A DNA stretch of 64,000 bases from Sediminibacterium sp. (lineage in GTDB: Bacteria > Bacteroidota > Bacteroidia > Chitinophagales > Chitinophagaceae): the NCBI GenBank assembly GCA_017537025.1, contig JAFWCB010000002.1:62001-126000 (forward strand), in the 5' to 3' direction. Positions 25,968-35,454 of this stretch are shown here, piece after piece. The position numbers and the translations under genes are program-made. Numbering within the stretch: the stretch's first letter is position 1; each line of letters opens with the position of its first letter. The notes below the pieces were generated by a model. That model saw nothing but the letters and a program-made list of their open reading frames with translations, made no database searches and had not been told where the DNA came from.

Positions 25968-26627
25968 TCAGGCTTTTATTACATGCTGATCGGTAATCAT
26001 AAATACGGTATCTGTTTTCTTGGGCCTCATCATTTTTAATCCACTAAACTTGCTAAAAGCAGGTAAAATACATTTCTGTTGATCAAAGAAAAAACAGGGG
26101 AAAGTTAACGACTGTCGAACACCATTTCGCATAACGATTCCGGGATGCACATGCCCACAAAAATAATACTGCTCATCATCTTCTATGCAGGATGGATCAT
26201 GTACAAAACTGAATGTATCTATGGTATGTATGCCTTCTACTATACGAATCCCAGCCTCTTCATACCAACTATCTTTTAATATATCATGATTACCACGAAC
26301 TAATGTGATAGGAAGATGATTGATATCTTTCCGCCATCTGATAAATAAATCCAACTCTTTATTGGAACTGCTATGAAAAAAATCTCCAATTACTAAAATC
26401 TCTGCTGGCTTAAATTGATTGTACTGATCAAAGAATCTTTGCAAATCTTCCTTATATACATTTTGAGGTACTACAATTCCATTTTTTCTGAAATGACCTG
26501 TTTTGCCAAAATGTGTATCTGATACTATCAACGTTTTTTTATTCTCCCAATACAATACCCTGGCTGCAGATAGCCAAATTTGTTGACCCCTAATGGTATG
26601 TAGAATAGGTGCTTGCATGGGAGGCAA
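25968..26627 (-). CDS. pdeM: Ligase-associated metallophosphoesterase (PdeM/Pe)
   Basis: This is the phosphoesterase of the four-gene Lhr-Exo-Lig-Pe DNA-repair cassette. The 219-residue protein has calcineurin-like motifs: D37 and H39 in SDTHFGK, D82 in GDFFHS, N113-H114 in RGNHD, and GHVHPG (H159, H161). It begins 14 bp after the helicase stop and is followed by the deacetylase gene after 2 bp. The cassette is described in Pseudomonas and others; the function in this organism is inferred from that. Confidence 0.92.
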   Translation of the reverse strand: MPPMQAPILHTIRGQQIWLSAARVLYWENKKTLIVSDTHFGKTGHFRKNGIVVPQNVYKEDLQRFFDQYNQFKPAEILVIGDFFHSSSNKELDLFIRWRKDINHLPITLVRGNHDILKDSWYEEAGIRIVEGIHTIDTFSFVHDPSCIEDDEQYYFCGHVHPGIVMRNGVRQSLTFPCFFFDQQKCILPAFSKFSGLKMMRPKKTDTVFMITDQHVIKA

Positions 26628-26641
26628 AGATAATTGCCTGC

Positions 26642-28414
26642 TTATACATTTGCTAATTGCTGTTGCATTTTTTGAATACGATCTTCTAATTTTTCTGTCG
26701 ATAAATTATTTCTATTTAACCCATCTACAATAATAGGGAAAGAGAGGGGTGTAAGTTTTTCGGGAAACTGAATAACAATCTTACTCTTAGCAATACGCAG
26801 CAAAGCCTGCCGAAGCCTTGCTTCTTCCATTTGTTGAAGCAACACTTCATTATATGCTTGTCGTAATAAAATATTATTGGGATCATATTCTTCGAAAACT
26901 TTGAAGAGTAAAGAAGCAGAAGATTGCAAATGACGTGCTTTTTTTTGCTCCCCGGGAAAACCCTGAAATATCAATCCGCCAATAACGGCAATATCCCTGA
27001 ATTTACGCTTGGCCATCTCACTTTTATTAATACTACGTTGAATGTCTATTAATAAATTGTCTTCACTGAACAAATTATATACATTCGTATCATCTACCGG
27101 AATAGGCTGGTCGCTTAATAATTCGAAACCATAATCGTTCATGGAAATCGAGAAACTGATAGGTGTTATTTGTCCAATTCTATAAGCAAGAATAGCACTA
27201 AGTGCTTCATGTACTTGCCGGCCTTCAAAAGGGTATACCAATAAATGATATCCATCTTTTTCAACAATCTGTTCTATTAATAATTCCTGTGGTTGTGGAA
27301 TATGAGATAATTGTTGTTGTAATAAAAATAAGGGCTCTAAACTCGCTAATTCATAACCCACATTTGGGCTAAGGGCTTTGCTGAATGTTTCTCTTAATAC
27401 TTCACCCAAATTTGCGGTTAAACTCATTCTACCACCCATCCACGAGGGTACGATCGATTTTTTGGCAGTCGACTTTTTAACCAACACCGTCATTTCCTTG
27501 ATCATCACTAATTCTAAATTCCTGCCGGCTAATGTAAATACATCTCCCGGCTCTAGCCGGCTGATAAAATATTCTTCAATTACACCTACATAGCCACCGC
27601 TCATAAATTTTACTTTCAACATAGCATCACTCACAATGGTACCAATATGCATACGGTGACGCATAGCTATTTTTCGGCTTTTTATTTTGTAAACTCCCTC
27701 TTCGATTTCTATTTTTTTATACTCATCATATTGCGCTAAAGCATTACCTCCATTTACTACATGTTGCAATAATTCCTGCCATTCGGTTTCATGCATATCT
27801 GCAAAGCAGTATGTACTTTTTACTTGCTTCCATAATTCTTGAGGAATAAAACCATCACCTATGGCAAGGGTACACATAAATTGTAATAGTACGTCATAGC
27901 ATAACAATAAAGGGTCCTTACTTTCAATATTTTTTTGAGCTATGGCATCTTTTAAAGCAGCAGCTTCTACAATTTCTAAACTATGTGTTGGTAGAAAATA
28001 AATTTTACTTGTTTCTCCGGGTCTATGTCCACTACGACCTGCTCGCTGTAAAAAACGGGCAACACCTTTTGGGGAACCTACTTGAATTACCGTATCAACC
28101 GGACGAAAATCTACGCCTAGGTCTAGACTGGCAGTACAAACAACAGCTTTTAATTTTTCGGTATGCAAGGCATCTTCTACCCAAAGGCGTAGTTCCTGTT
28201 CAATACTGCCATGATGCAAAGCGATGGCACCGGCTAGTTGTGGGGCAATAGTTAATAGGGTTTGATACCATGTTTCACTCATGCCTCTTGTATTGATAAA
28301 AATCAAAGTCGTTTTACTTTGTTCAATAATCGGCACGAGCATATGGGCAAGCTTTATACCTAAGTGGCCTGCCCAAGGGTATTTCTCAATCTCTTCCGGT
28401 ATAATCGTATACAC
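26642..28414 (-). CDS. Lhr-type ligase-associated DEXH helicase, C-terminal fragment (frameshifted)
   Basis: This 590-residue frame carries the second RecA domain and C-terminal domains: TRGMSETWY, CTASLDLGVDF (motif V region), and QRAGRSGHRPGE (motif VI, about 123-134), then the winged-helix and beta-barrel regions of Lhr-Core. The homologous sequence in this frame continues upstream of the first ATG (QIWGISATIGN, motif III) to about 28532. There the frame changes relative to the N-terminal part. Whole gene span: 26642-29157, about 835 residues if joined. As sequenced, the product is split. Confidence 0.85.
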   Translation of the reverse strand: MYTIIPEEIEKYPWAGHLGIKLAHMLVPIIEQSKTTLIFINTRGMSETWYQTLLTIAPQLAGAIALHHGSIEQELRLWVEDALHTEKLKAVVCTASLDLGVDFRPVDTVIQVGSPKGVARFLQRAGRSGHRPGETSKIYFLPTHSLEIVEAAALKDAIAQKNIESKDPLLLCYDVLLQFMCTLAIGDGFIPQELWKQVKSTYCFADMHETEWQELLQHVVNGGNALAQYDEYKKIEIEEGVYKIKSRKIAMRHRMHIGTIVSDAMLKVKFMSGGYVGVIEEYFISRLEPGDVFTLAGRNLELVMIKEMTVLVKKSTAKKSIVPSWMGGRMSLTANLGEVLRETFSKALSPNVGYELASLEPLFLLQQQLSHIPQPQELLIEQIVEKDGYHLLVYPFEGRQVHEALSAILAYRIGQITPISFSISMNDYGFELLSDQPIPVDDTNVYNLFSEDNLLIDIQRSINKSEMAKRKFRDIAVIGGLIFQGFPGEQKKARHLQSSASLLFKVFEEYDPNNILLRQAYNEVLLQQMEEARLRQALLRIAKSKIVIQFPEKLTPLSFPIIVDGLNRNNLSTEKLEDRIQKMQQQLANV

Positions 28415-28503
28415 TTCTATTGGCTTATCTATTTGCGCAGTAATGATCTTACCTTTTTGTTGTAGGGGAGATAATAATACTTCTTTAGCTTCTTCTAAAT
28501 TTC

Positions 28504-29157
28504 CTATGGTGGCACTGATGCCCCAAATCTGCGGAGGGGATAGTGGATAGTGGATAGTGGATAGTAGAGTTCTTTTCCTGACTGCTCACTATGCACTAAA
28601 CACTTTGCACTAACTATATGTGCTATAGCAAGCTCCACCTGCACACCCCGTTTGCCTCCTATGAGTTCATGCCACTCATCAACAGCAATGATTTTTAGTG
28701 TTTCAAAAATGGTAGCATGATTTTTTTGTGTTAACAGTAGATGCAAGCTTTCAGGAGTGATGATTAATACTTCTGGCATTTGCTTTTTTTGCTTTTGCCT
28801 GTCTGCATTACTTGTATCTCCATTTCTTATGCCTACTTTCCACTGCATTCCTAATGCATCGATTACTTCTTCCATGGCTCTGCCAATATCTTTAGCTAAT
28901 GCGCGCAAAGGCGTTATCCATAAGAGTTGTAAGCCATTATTTTTAGCTGTTTTATAATTGGTGGGGTTTGCTTCAATGAATTGCATTAAAGACCCTAAAA
29001 AAACTGAATAGGTTTTTCCACAACCGGTGGGGGCATTTACTAAGCCGCTACCTCCTTCTATTATAGCTTTCCATGCTTGCTCTTGAAAAGCAAATGGGTG
29101 CATGTTATGATCCCTGAGCCATTGGGTGATGATGGTATGTCCTACATGTTTTGTCAT
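28504..29157 (-). CDS. Lhr-type ligase-associated DEXH helicase, N-terminal fragment (frameshifted)
   Basis: This 217-residue frame has the Q-motif region (FAFQEQAWKAI), Walker A NAPTGCGKT (about 41-49), WITPLRALAKD, ITPESLHLLLT and the DEXH box DEWH (160-163). Residues about 182-209 are encoded by a heptamer dyad. Downstream of it the frame goes to RRFGASVPP and stops, while the true motif III (ISATIGN) is in another frame. Two or five repeat copies would rejoin the frames. It overlaps the ligase stop codon by 4 bp. Confidence 0.85.
   Translation of the reverse strand: MTKHVGHTIITQWLRDHNMHPFAFQEQAWKAIIEGGSGLVNAPTGCGKTYSVFLGSLMQFIEANPTNYKTAKNNGLQLLWITPLRALAKDIGRAMEEVIDALGMQWKVGIRNGDTSNADRQKQKKQMPEVLIITPESLHLLLTQKNHATIFETLKIIAVDEWHELIGGKRGVQVELAIAHIVSAKCLVHSEQSGKELYYPLSTIHYPLRRFGASVPP
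28538..28611 (+). repeat. Inverted heptamer dyad interrupting the Lhr-type helicase
   Basis: Four perfect GGATAGT units (28538-28565) are followed by an 11-bp spacer. Then come five units in the opposite orientation (28577-28611), starting CCTGACT and then four units ending CACT (revcomp AGTGNNN). Total length is 74 bp, which is 2 mod 3, consistent with the frameshift. All three frames of the GGATAGT array are stop-free on the gene strand. Confidence 0.85.
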
Positions 29158-30767
29158 TTACCGTAAAGAGCAAGTAATTTTTTTAGATCGGCAATCGTAT
29201 TTATATCATCAACAGTTTTATCTTTTCGCCATCTCAAAATTCTGGGAAATCGAAGTGCCACGCCACTTTTATGTCTGTTAGAAGCGGCAATACCTTCAAA
29301 GGCAATCTCAAAGACCAATTCAGGCTTTACCGTTCTTACAGGACCAAATTTTTCAACAGCATTCTTTTTTACAAAATCATCTACCTGTAAAAACTCCTTA
29401 TCTGTTAAACCGGAATATGCTTTGGTAAAGGAAACTAATTTGTCGCCATCTTTAACTGCAAAGGTATAGTCGGTGTATAAATTACTTCTTCTGCCATGCC
29501 CCTTCTGTGCGTAAATCATAACTGCATCTATAGTAAGCGGGTCAATTTTCCATTTCCACCAGTCGCCCGTTTTTCTACCCACCTGATATATTGAATTTCT
29601 TCTTTTCAGCATGAGCCCCTCTGCGAACATACTTCGCGAATCATTTCTTATGCTAGTGAGTTCTTCCCATGAATTTGCGCTTATTGGTTTTGATAGCAAA
29701 AGTTGATGGGGAAGGTTGGCATTATCAACGATAGTTGAAAGTATATCAACTCTTTTTTCTAAGGGCCAATCCCGAATATCTTGATCTTGCCATTCTAAGA
29801 GATCGTATGCAAAAAAAGCTATGGGAACTTCTTCTAGTTGTTTTTTTGAAATATTTTTTCTTCCTATTCTTGTTTGTAAAAGTGCGAAGGGGAGGGGTTG
29901 ACCATTTTTTGCAGGTATAATTTCGCCATCTAAAACAATGCCATCGGGTAATTTATTTTTGAGAGAAGCGTATTCCGGAAATTTATCGGTCATTAATTCT
30001 TCGCCTCTACTCCATACATAAATCTCTCCATTTCTTTTGATAAGTTGTCCGCGTATGCCATCCCATTTCCATTCGGCTTGCCATTCTTCTATGGCACCTA
30101 AATTTTGTGGTGCTTCTTCCAAAGCATGCGCCAAGTAAAAAGGATATGGTTTTGAAAAATCTTTTTCCTGAGGATCATTACTTAAAAGTGCTTCAAAAGA
30201 AGTAGTGGCAGGATCCCATTTACCACTGATGCGCAAGGCAATGATAGAGGGATCTAGTTGCACGGATGTTGCTAATGCATTTACCATCATTTTTTGTGAG
30301 ATACCAATTCTGAATCCGCCGGTTATTAATTTATTGAATGTGAATAGAGCATCTTTATGGAGCTGCTGCCATTGGGTAATTACAAAAAGGCGTTTTGTTT
30401 CTTCTGATTCTTTCTCCAGTTTTTGAAGTGCTTCAATATAATAGCTGAGGTTATGGGTATCGGTACTGTGGGTATTGCCCGGTAACAGGAGTGCAATGGT
30501 TTCTGCTAAGTCGCCTACCGTATGATAACATTCTGCTAATAGCCAATCTGGTAAAGCGGTTTGGGCAGCGCACCATATTTGTAATGTTGTTGAGCTAACA
30601 ATACGCCGCGGCCTTCGGCCGCTAAATAGTGCAATCACCCATACCCTGTCGGGCATGGGCGCTTGAGAAAAATAATTACTTAATGTAAACAGTTTATCAT
30701 TCGTTTTAGTACTACTGTCAAGCTCATTAATGAGATGCGCAAATAATTCTAATCCCGATTTGCTCAT
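29154..30767 (-). CDS. ATP-dependent DNA ligase of the Lhr-Exo-Lig-Pe cassette
   Basis: This 537-residue ATP-dependent ligase has an N-terminal DNA-binding domain (about 1-200). The adenylation motif I is EWKWDGIRG with nucleophile K234, followed by DGEII, FFAYDLLEW, EGLMLKRR (motif IV region) and WWKWKIDPLTIDAVMIYAQKGHGRR (motif V and oligonucleotide-binding domain start). Such ligases are linked to resistance to crosslinking damage. It overlaps the exonuclease stop by 4 bp and the helicase start by 4 bp. Confidence 0.93.
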   Translation of the reverse strand: MSKSGLELFAHLINELDSSTKTNDKLFTLSNYFSQAPMPDRVWVIALFSGRRPRRIVSSTTLQIWCAAQTALPDWLLAECYHTVGDLAETIALLLPGNTHSTDTHNLSYYIEALQKLEKESEETKRLFVITQWQQLHKDALFTFNKLITGGFRIGISQKMMVNALATSVQLDPSIIALRISGKWDPATTSFEALLSNDPQEKDFSKPYPFYLAHALEEAPQNLGAIEEWQAEWKWDGIRGQLIKRNGEIYVWSRGEELMTDKFPEYASLKNKLPDGIVLDGEIIPAKNGQPLPFALLQTRIGRKNISKKQLEEVPIAFFAYDLLEWQDQDIRDWPLEKRVDILSTIVDNANLPHQLLLSKPISANSWEELTSIRNDSRSMFAEGLMLKRRNSIYQVGRKTGDWWKWKIDPLTIDAVMIYAQKGHGRRSNLYTDYTFAVKDGDKLVSFTKAYSGLTDKEFLQVDDFVKKNAVEKFGPVRTVKPELVFEIAFEGIAASNRHKSGVALRFPRILRWRKDKTVDDINTIADLKKLLALYGK

Positions 30768-31768
30768 GGTATATCCTCCTTCTCAACTTCCTCTTCTCCA
30801 TAAGCTGTTTTTACTTCTGCTGCTTCTATCCCTTTATCACTTAAATACCTACTTAGCACCGATTGAAAACCATGCGTTACAAAAACCTTCTGTGCCCCTG
30901 TTGCTTCAATAGCCGATAATAAACCGTTCCAATCGGCATGATCACTCAATACAAAACCGGCATCGGCATTGTTTCTTCTTTTATTCCCACGAACCTGCAT
31001 CCACCCGCTGCAAACACCCACTGCATAAGGATTAAAACGCTTGAGCCAAGGCGACCCATCTGCTCCGGGAGGTGCTATCACTACCGCATTTTTTAACTCG
31101 GCTTTAGTGGTTTCGGGAGTAACTCTTTTCACTTCCGGTAAATCAATACCTGCGGCTTTAAGTGCTTGATGGGTATTCCAAATAGCGCCATGTACCCAAA
31201 TAGTATCAGTAACTGATTGAACGGCTTGAAGTATCCGCTGTGCTTTCCCTAAACTGTAGGCAATCAAAACACTCGCTATATGCTGTTGTTTATTGCGCAG
31301 AATCCAATTGGTAATCTGCTCAAAAATGATGGATTGCGACTCCCACTGATAAATAGGTAACCCAAATGTAGATTCGGTGATAAAAGTATTACAACGAACA
31401 GGTTCAAAAATATGACTGATGCCATCATCCACTGTTTTATAATCACCACTTACTACCCACACATCACCTTTATGTTCTATGCGTATTTGAGAAGAACCGA
31501 TAATATGACCTGCAGGATGCAAACTTATTTTTACTCCATTCCTATAAACAGCTTCATTCCAAGCAACAGCTTCATAGCTATTATTCCCTAAACGAAGTTG
31601 CAATAATGGCTTTGTTAAATCGTGACATAAATAAGCCCCAGAGCCGTAGCGGGCATGATCACTGTGTGCATGCGTGATTACAGCATACGGTACCGGTCTC
31701 CAGGGATCAATATAAAAATCACCCGCACTGCAGTATAAACCTTTATCTGTGAATTCAATCAGTGGCAT
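30764..31768 (-). CDS. Ligase-associated metallo-beta-lactamase-fold exonuclease
   Basis: This is the Exo component of the cassette, a 3' exonuclease of the MBL/beta-CASP type. The 334-residue protein has HAHSDH (33-38) as motif II, HPAGHIIGSSQI, VVSGDYKT, and the C-terminal beta-CASP segments DFVLSDHADWNGLL-like (VLSDHADW) and KVFVTHG. It is the first cassette gene and lies 14 bp after the DUF2256 gene. Confidence 0.92.
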   Translation of the reverse strand: MPLIEFTDKGLYCSAGDFYIDPWRPVPYAVITHAHSDHARYGSGAYLCHDLTKPLLQLRLGNNSYEAVAWNEAVYRNGVKISLHPAGHIIGSSQIRIEHKGDVWVVSGDYKTVDDGISHIFEPVRCNTFITESTFGLPIYQWESQSIIFEQITNWILRNKQQHIASVLIAYSLGKAQRILQAVQSVTDTIWVHGAIWNTHQALKAAGIDLPEVKRVTPETTKAELKNAVVIAPPGADGSPWLKRFNPYAVGVCSGWMQVRGNKRRNNADAGFVLSDHADWNGLLSAIEATGAQKVFVTHGFQSVLSRYLSDKGIEAAEVKTAYGEEEVEKEDIP

Positions 31769-31782
31769 CGCCTACATTACAA

Positions 31783-31944
31783 TTATGAAGGATTTTTTGT
31801 TTTACCGGCTCTGCAACGATCGCTACAATATTTTACTTCGGCCCAATTTTTCTCCCATTTTTTTCGCCAGCTAAATGGCTTTCCACAAGTAGCACAAATT
31901 TTTTGTGGTAGCGATGATTTATTACCCTTAAAGCCGGCTTTCAT
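31783..31944 (-). CDS. DUF2256 family zinc-ribbon-like protein
   Basis: This 53-residue protein matches DUF2256: basic N-terminus [24 protein letters not shown] (first CxxC) and VKYCSDRC (second Cys pair), which would form a zinc site. Function is unknown. The start codon shares one base with the stop codon of the preceding binding-protein gene (TAATG), which implies coupling. It sits directly upstream of the Lhr-Exo-Lig-Pe cassette, which may be incidental or may indicate a link to nucleic acids. Confidence 0.85.
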   Translation of the reverse strand: MKAGFKGNKSSLPQKICATCGKPFSWRKKWEKNWAEVKYCSDRCRAGKTKNPS

Positions 31945-33101
31945 TATTGTACCGATTTAATTTGTCCGTCTACTTTTCTTACAAAATATAATTTTTTATT
32001 TTCCCAATAATCAGTTTGTGTAGATTCTTTTTTAGTATGAACCGGGTGAAAGTCGAATTCATTGAAAATTTTGATGTCTTTATCAGATAAATGATTGACA
32101 GTATTATTTCCGTAGCGAACTAATAGTTTTCCGAAACGATATAAAGCTTCAAAAGCTTTGAAAACCATATCACTGGGGCGCCCCGCATAAATATTTCTAT
32201 AATTATTAGCAATAGCGATAGCAGTTTTATCGGTACGCTGGTAATTATAAGGAGTTGTATAAATGATATCTGCGTCTCTACCGATATCCTTCAAAGCGTC
32301 CCAAGTTGGAGAACCAATGATGGTGGCTTTATATCTTTTATTACTGCTGATAGCTTTTATAAGATTTGCACCAAATATTTCATTAAGTGTGCCGCAAACA
32401 ATAATATTTTGTTTGTTACTATCAAGATAGTTAAGTACTTGTGCTGTTGAAAATGAATCCGGTAATACGATCGTTTTTATTTTTAAGGGTAGCTTTTGCG
32501 TATTCTTGTTAAGATCGTTCATGATACCTGCGATCATATCTTCTGTGCTACCGGCTCTTCGGAAAAAAACTATTTGTTCAGTAGGGTGCATCCGGCCTAA
32601 GTAATTGTAGATAGCTTCTATATGTGTTTTTAAGGTAGGATTCACCAATGCAAAAAAAGGATTTGAGATAACGCCACCATCATTCGGATAGGTCATAGAT
32701 ATAAGTGGAATTTTCTTCTGTAATGCAAAGTCGGCGATATCTTTTATTTCATTTCGATTATTAAAAGCGGCAATAATTAATGATGCATCTTTCACTTCCG
32801 CTTTATCCAGAATAATATCTATCGGCTCATTGGCGCTCTTTGTGTCATAGAAATAAATATCCAAAGGCTGATTTTCTTTATTGAGAGAATCGACCGCCAA
32901 CATAATGCCATTATAAAAATCTAAACCCGGTAAAATATTGCGGGGTAAATTGGTATTGCCCAGCTTATAAGTGTTTCCGTCAAAGGCGGAATCAATATAC
33001 ACAGGTGCAAAAACAAGTACTTTCGATTTTTTAGTTTGCGCGTATAATCCACTCCCTATAAAGAGCGCACATAAAAAGAAGTATGTTATTTTTTTGAACA
33101 T
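31944..33101 (-). CDS. Periplasmic binding protein-like protein (type 1 fold)
   Basis: This 385-residue secreted protein has a signal peptide (1-21, ending GLYAQ) and two lobes of the type 1 periplasmic-binding fold. These include [38 protein letters not shown] and an [23 protein letters not shown] stretch. It resembles amino-acid ABC receptors, but no permease or ATPase gene is adjacent. It may act as a stand-alone receptor or envelope protein. It lies 9 bp after guaA. Confidence 0.75.
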   Translation of the reverse strand: MFKKITYFFLCALFIGSGLYAQTKKSKVLVFAPVYIDSAFDGNTYKLGNTNLPRNILPGLDFYNGIMLAVDSLNKENQPLDIYFYDTKSANEPIDIILDKAEVKDASLIIAAFNNRNEIKDIADFALQKKIPLISMTYPNDGGVISNPFFALVNPTLKTHIEAIYNYLGRMHPTEQIVFFRRAGSTEDMIAGIMNDLNKNTQKLPLKIKTIVLPDSFSTAQVLNYLDSNKQNIIVCGTLNEIFGANLIKAISSNKRYKATIIGSPTWDALKDIGRDADIIYTTPYNYQRTDKTAIAIANNYRNIYAGRPSDMVFKAFEALYRFGKLLVRYGNNTVNHLSDKDIKIFNEFDFHPVHTKKESTQTDYWENKKLYFVRKVDGQIKSVQ

Positions 33102-33110
33102 ATAGTGTTG

Positions 33111-34646
33111 TTATTCCCATTCAATAGTAGCCGGGGGCTTACTACTAATATCGTACACCACCCTGTTAATACCACGAACATTATTGATAATTTCGTTTGA
33201 TACATCGGCTAGGAATTCGTAAGGTAAATGCGCCCAATCGGCCGTCATACCGTCTACTGAAGTTACGGCTCTTAAGGCAACTGTAAATTCATAGGTACGC
33301 TCATCGCCCATTACACCCACACTTTTTACAGGTAATAAAATCGTGCCGGCCTGCCACACTTTTTCGTATAACCCTGTTTTTTTCAAAGCGTTGATATAGA
33401 TGGCATCTGCTTTCTGTAGTAAATCGACTTTCTCGGCATTCACTTCTCCGAGTATACGGATGGCTAAACCCGGTCCCGGAAATGGATGTCGATTGATTAG
33501 GTCGGCAGGTATACCTAATGCTAAACCCACTTTGCGAACTTCATCTTTGAATAAAAAACGTAAAGGCTCTACAAGCGATAAATGCATGGTGTCGGGTAAG
33601 CCACCAACATTATGATGCGATTTGATTGTTTGAGAAGGACCGTGTACACTAACACTTTCTATGACATCAGGATAAATGGTACCCTGACCTAAAAAAGAGA
33701 TATTAGTAAGCGCAGTAGCTTCCTCTTGAAATACATCAATAAATAATTTACCGATCGTTTTTCGCTTGGCTTCGGGTTCGGTTTTATCTTTCAAAGCAGA
33801 ATAAAAACGTTCTTTGGCATCTACTCCTTTAACATTGAGATGGAGTGATTTGTAAATCTCCAAAACTTGTTGAAATTCATCTTTTCTCAATACTCCATTG
33901 TCTACAAAAATACCATGCAGTCTGTTTCCAATAGCTTTAGCAATAAGGGTTGCTGCAACAGTACTATCCACACCACCGCTCAAAGCCATGATCACTTGCT
34001 TATCGCCAATTGTTTCTTTGAGTTGAGCTACCGTTTCCTCTATGAATGAGTTGGGAGTCCAGTCGGCGGCGCAACCACAAATGTTAGTAAGAAAATTAGA
34101 AATAATTTTTTTGCCTTCTGTAGAATGATATACTTCCGGATGGAATTGCAAACCATATAAAGGGAAAAGTGAATCGTCATTACTTTTAAAAGCTGCAATA
34201 GGAATACTTTCGGTGGTGGCTAAAATGGAAAAATGAGCCGGTAAGGCGGTAATGGAATCACTATGGCTCATCCATACCTGTGAAGTGTTAGGAATACCGT
34301 TAAATAGGGCGTCTGTTTGTTGAACTGTAAGGATAGCTCTGCCATACTCCCTTTTATTAGATTTATCTACTTTTCCACCAAAAAGTTTAGCTGTAAGTTG
34401 TGCGCCATAGCAAACCCCCAAAACAGGAACTTTTGAGATATACGCTAAAATGGGTACTTCGGGGGCTTTTTCTTCATTCACACTAAAGGGAGATCCACTG
34501 AGAATAACCCCTTTCAGGCTATCATCAATAACAAAGCTTTTATGATAAGGAATGATTTCACAATAAACATTGGCCTCTCTCACCGCTCGTGCAATAAGTT
34601 GAGTATATTGACTCCCGAAATCGAGTATAAGTATCTTCTGATTCAT
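33111..34646 (-). CDS. guaA: GMP synthase (glutamine-hydrolysing)
   Basis: GuaA converts XMP to GMP with glutamine and ATP. The 511-residue protein has a class I glutamine amidotransferase domain with Cys79 in GVCYGAQ and H169/E171 in QFHPEV, then the PP-loop ATP pyrophosphatase SGGVDST. The C-terminal dimerisation domain has [16 protein letters not shown] and ends PATIEWE. The frame can begin at a GTG two codons upstream, but the ATG giving [14 protein letters not shown] is preferred. It probably heads the long minus-strand run down to 25060. Confidence 0.97.
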   Translation of the reverse strand: MNQKILILDFGSQYTQLIARAVREANVYCEIIPYHKSFVIDDSLKGVILSGSPFSVNEEKAPEVPILAYISKVPVLGVCYGAQLTAKLFGGKVDKSNKREYGRAILTVQQTDALFNGIPNTSQVWMSHSDSITALPAHFSILATTESIPIAAFKSNDDSLFPLYGLQFHPEVYHSTEGKKIISNFLTNICGCAADWTPNSFIEETVAQLKETIGDKQVIMALSGGVDSTVAATLIAKAIGNRLHGIFVDNGVLRKDEFQQVLEIYKSLHLNVKGVDAKERFYSALKDKTEPEAKRKTIGKLFIDVFQEEATALTNISFLGQGTIYPDVIESVSVHGPSQTIKSHHNVGGLPDTMHLSLVEPLRFLFKDEVRKVGLALGIPADLINRHPFPGPGLAIRILGEVNAEKVDLLQKADAIYINALKKTGLYEKVWQAGTILLPVKSVGVMGDERTYEFTVALRAVTSVDGMTADWAHLPYEFLADVSNEIINNVRGINRVVYDISSKPPATIEWE

Positions 34647-34773
34647 GGCCACGAAGGTAAATCTTTTTAAAAGGATTTAAAGATTACTAATTCAATGAAA
34701 AGTAACAGTAAACATATATCAGAATTTATTATCTTTCCGAACAAAAGCCAACATTTCGAATAGGAATTATATC

Positions 34774-35454
34774 ATGGAAAAGCTATTTAAGATTTTATTA
34801 ATTGAGGATGAAATTAAGCTTGCAAAAATCATTCAGGAAGAATTAATCAGGGTAGGGTATGAAGTTGATCTTGCCATGGACGGTAACCAGGCAACTGTTC
34901 TTTTTGATGCTAATGATTATGCTTTAATTATACTGGACATCAACCTTCCTTATAAAAGCGGGTTAACGCTTTGTAAAGAATTTAGAGCATCCAATAAAAA
35001 AGTACCCATATTAATGCTAACTGCTATGGGTGAAATTCGGGATAAAATACACGCTTTTGATATTGGAGCAGATGATTATTTAGTAAAACCTTTTCATTTT
35101 GATGAGCTATTCGCTCGAATTAAGGTATTGCTCAAAAGAACAGATCAAATGCAGGTCGACGATAATATTGAAATTGAGGGATTAACTATTGATTTCAAAA
35201 CTAAAACGGTAACGCGTGAGGGGGTTAATATCAACCTAACGGCTAAAGAATTTACATTATTGGTTTTACTGGCAAAAAATAGAGACCGGGTAATTTCCAA
35301 GCAAGAAATTTTGGAAAAAGTTTGGGATCTGAGTTTTGATACGGGCACGAATACGATCGAAGTTTATATTAGTTTTCTAAGAAATAAAGTAGACAAACCA
35401 TTCAGTAAAAAACTGATACATACCAAGCCGGGTTTCGGTTACTATATTAAATGA
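34774..35454 (+). CDS. OmpR-family response regulator
   Basis: This 226-residue regulator has a receiver domain with acidic pocket E11-D12, phospho-acceptor D55 in ILDINLP and K105 in LVKPFHF. A winged-helix DNA-binding domain follows (about 130-226, with LTAKEFTLLVLLAKNRDRVISKQEI and GFGYYIK). It overlaps the sensor-kinase start by 4 bp. A near-consensus promoter element TATCTTTC lies about 37 bp upstream. The signal is unknown. Confidence 0.94.
   Translation: MEKLFKILLIEDEIKLAKIIQEELIRVGYEVDLAMDGNQATVLFDANDYALIILDINLPYKSGLTLCKEFRASNKKVPILMLTAMGEIRDKIHAFDIGADDYLVKPFHFDELFARIKVLLKRTDQMQVDDNIEIEGLTIDFKTKTVTREGVNINLTAKEFTLLVLLAKNRDRVISKQEILEKVWDLSFDTGTNTIEVYISFLRNKVDKPFSKKLIHTKPGFGYYIK

Noticed and set aside
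28414-28504. Two separate helicase genes
   Set aside because: The two frames carry complementary halves of one family and motif III is in the second frame just after the repeat. One interrupted gene is the simpler reading.
30608-30622. GCGGCC-TTC-GGCCGC hairpin in the ligase gene
   Set aside because: It encodes the conserved SGRRPRR segment, so it is probably coincidental with codon choice.
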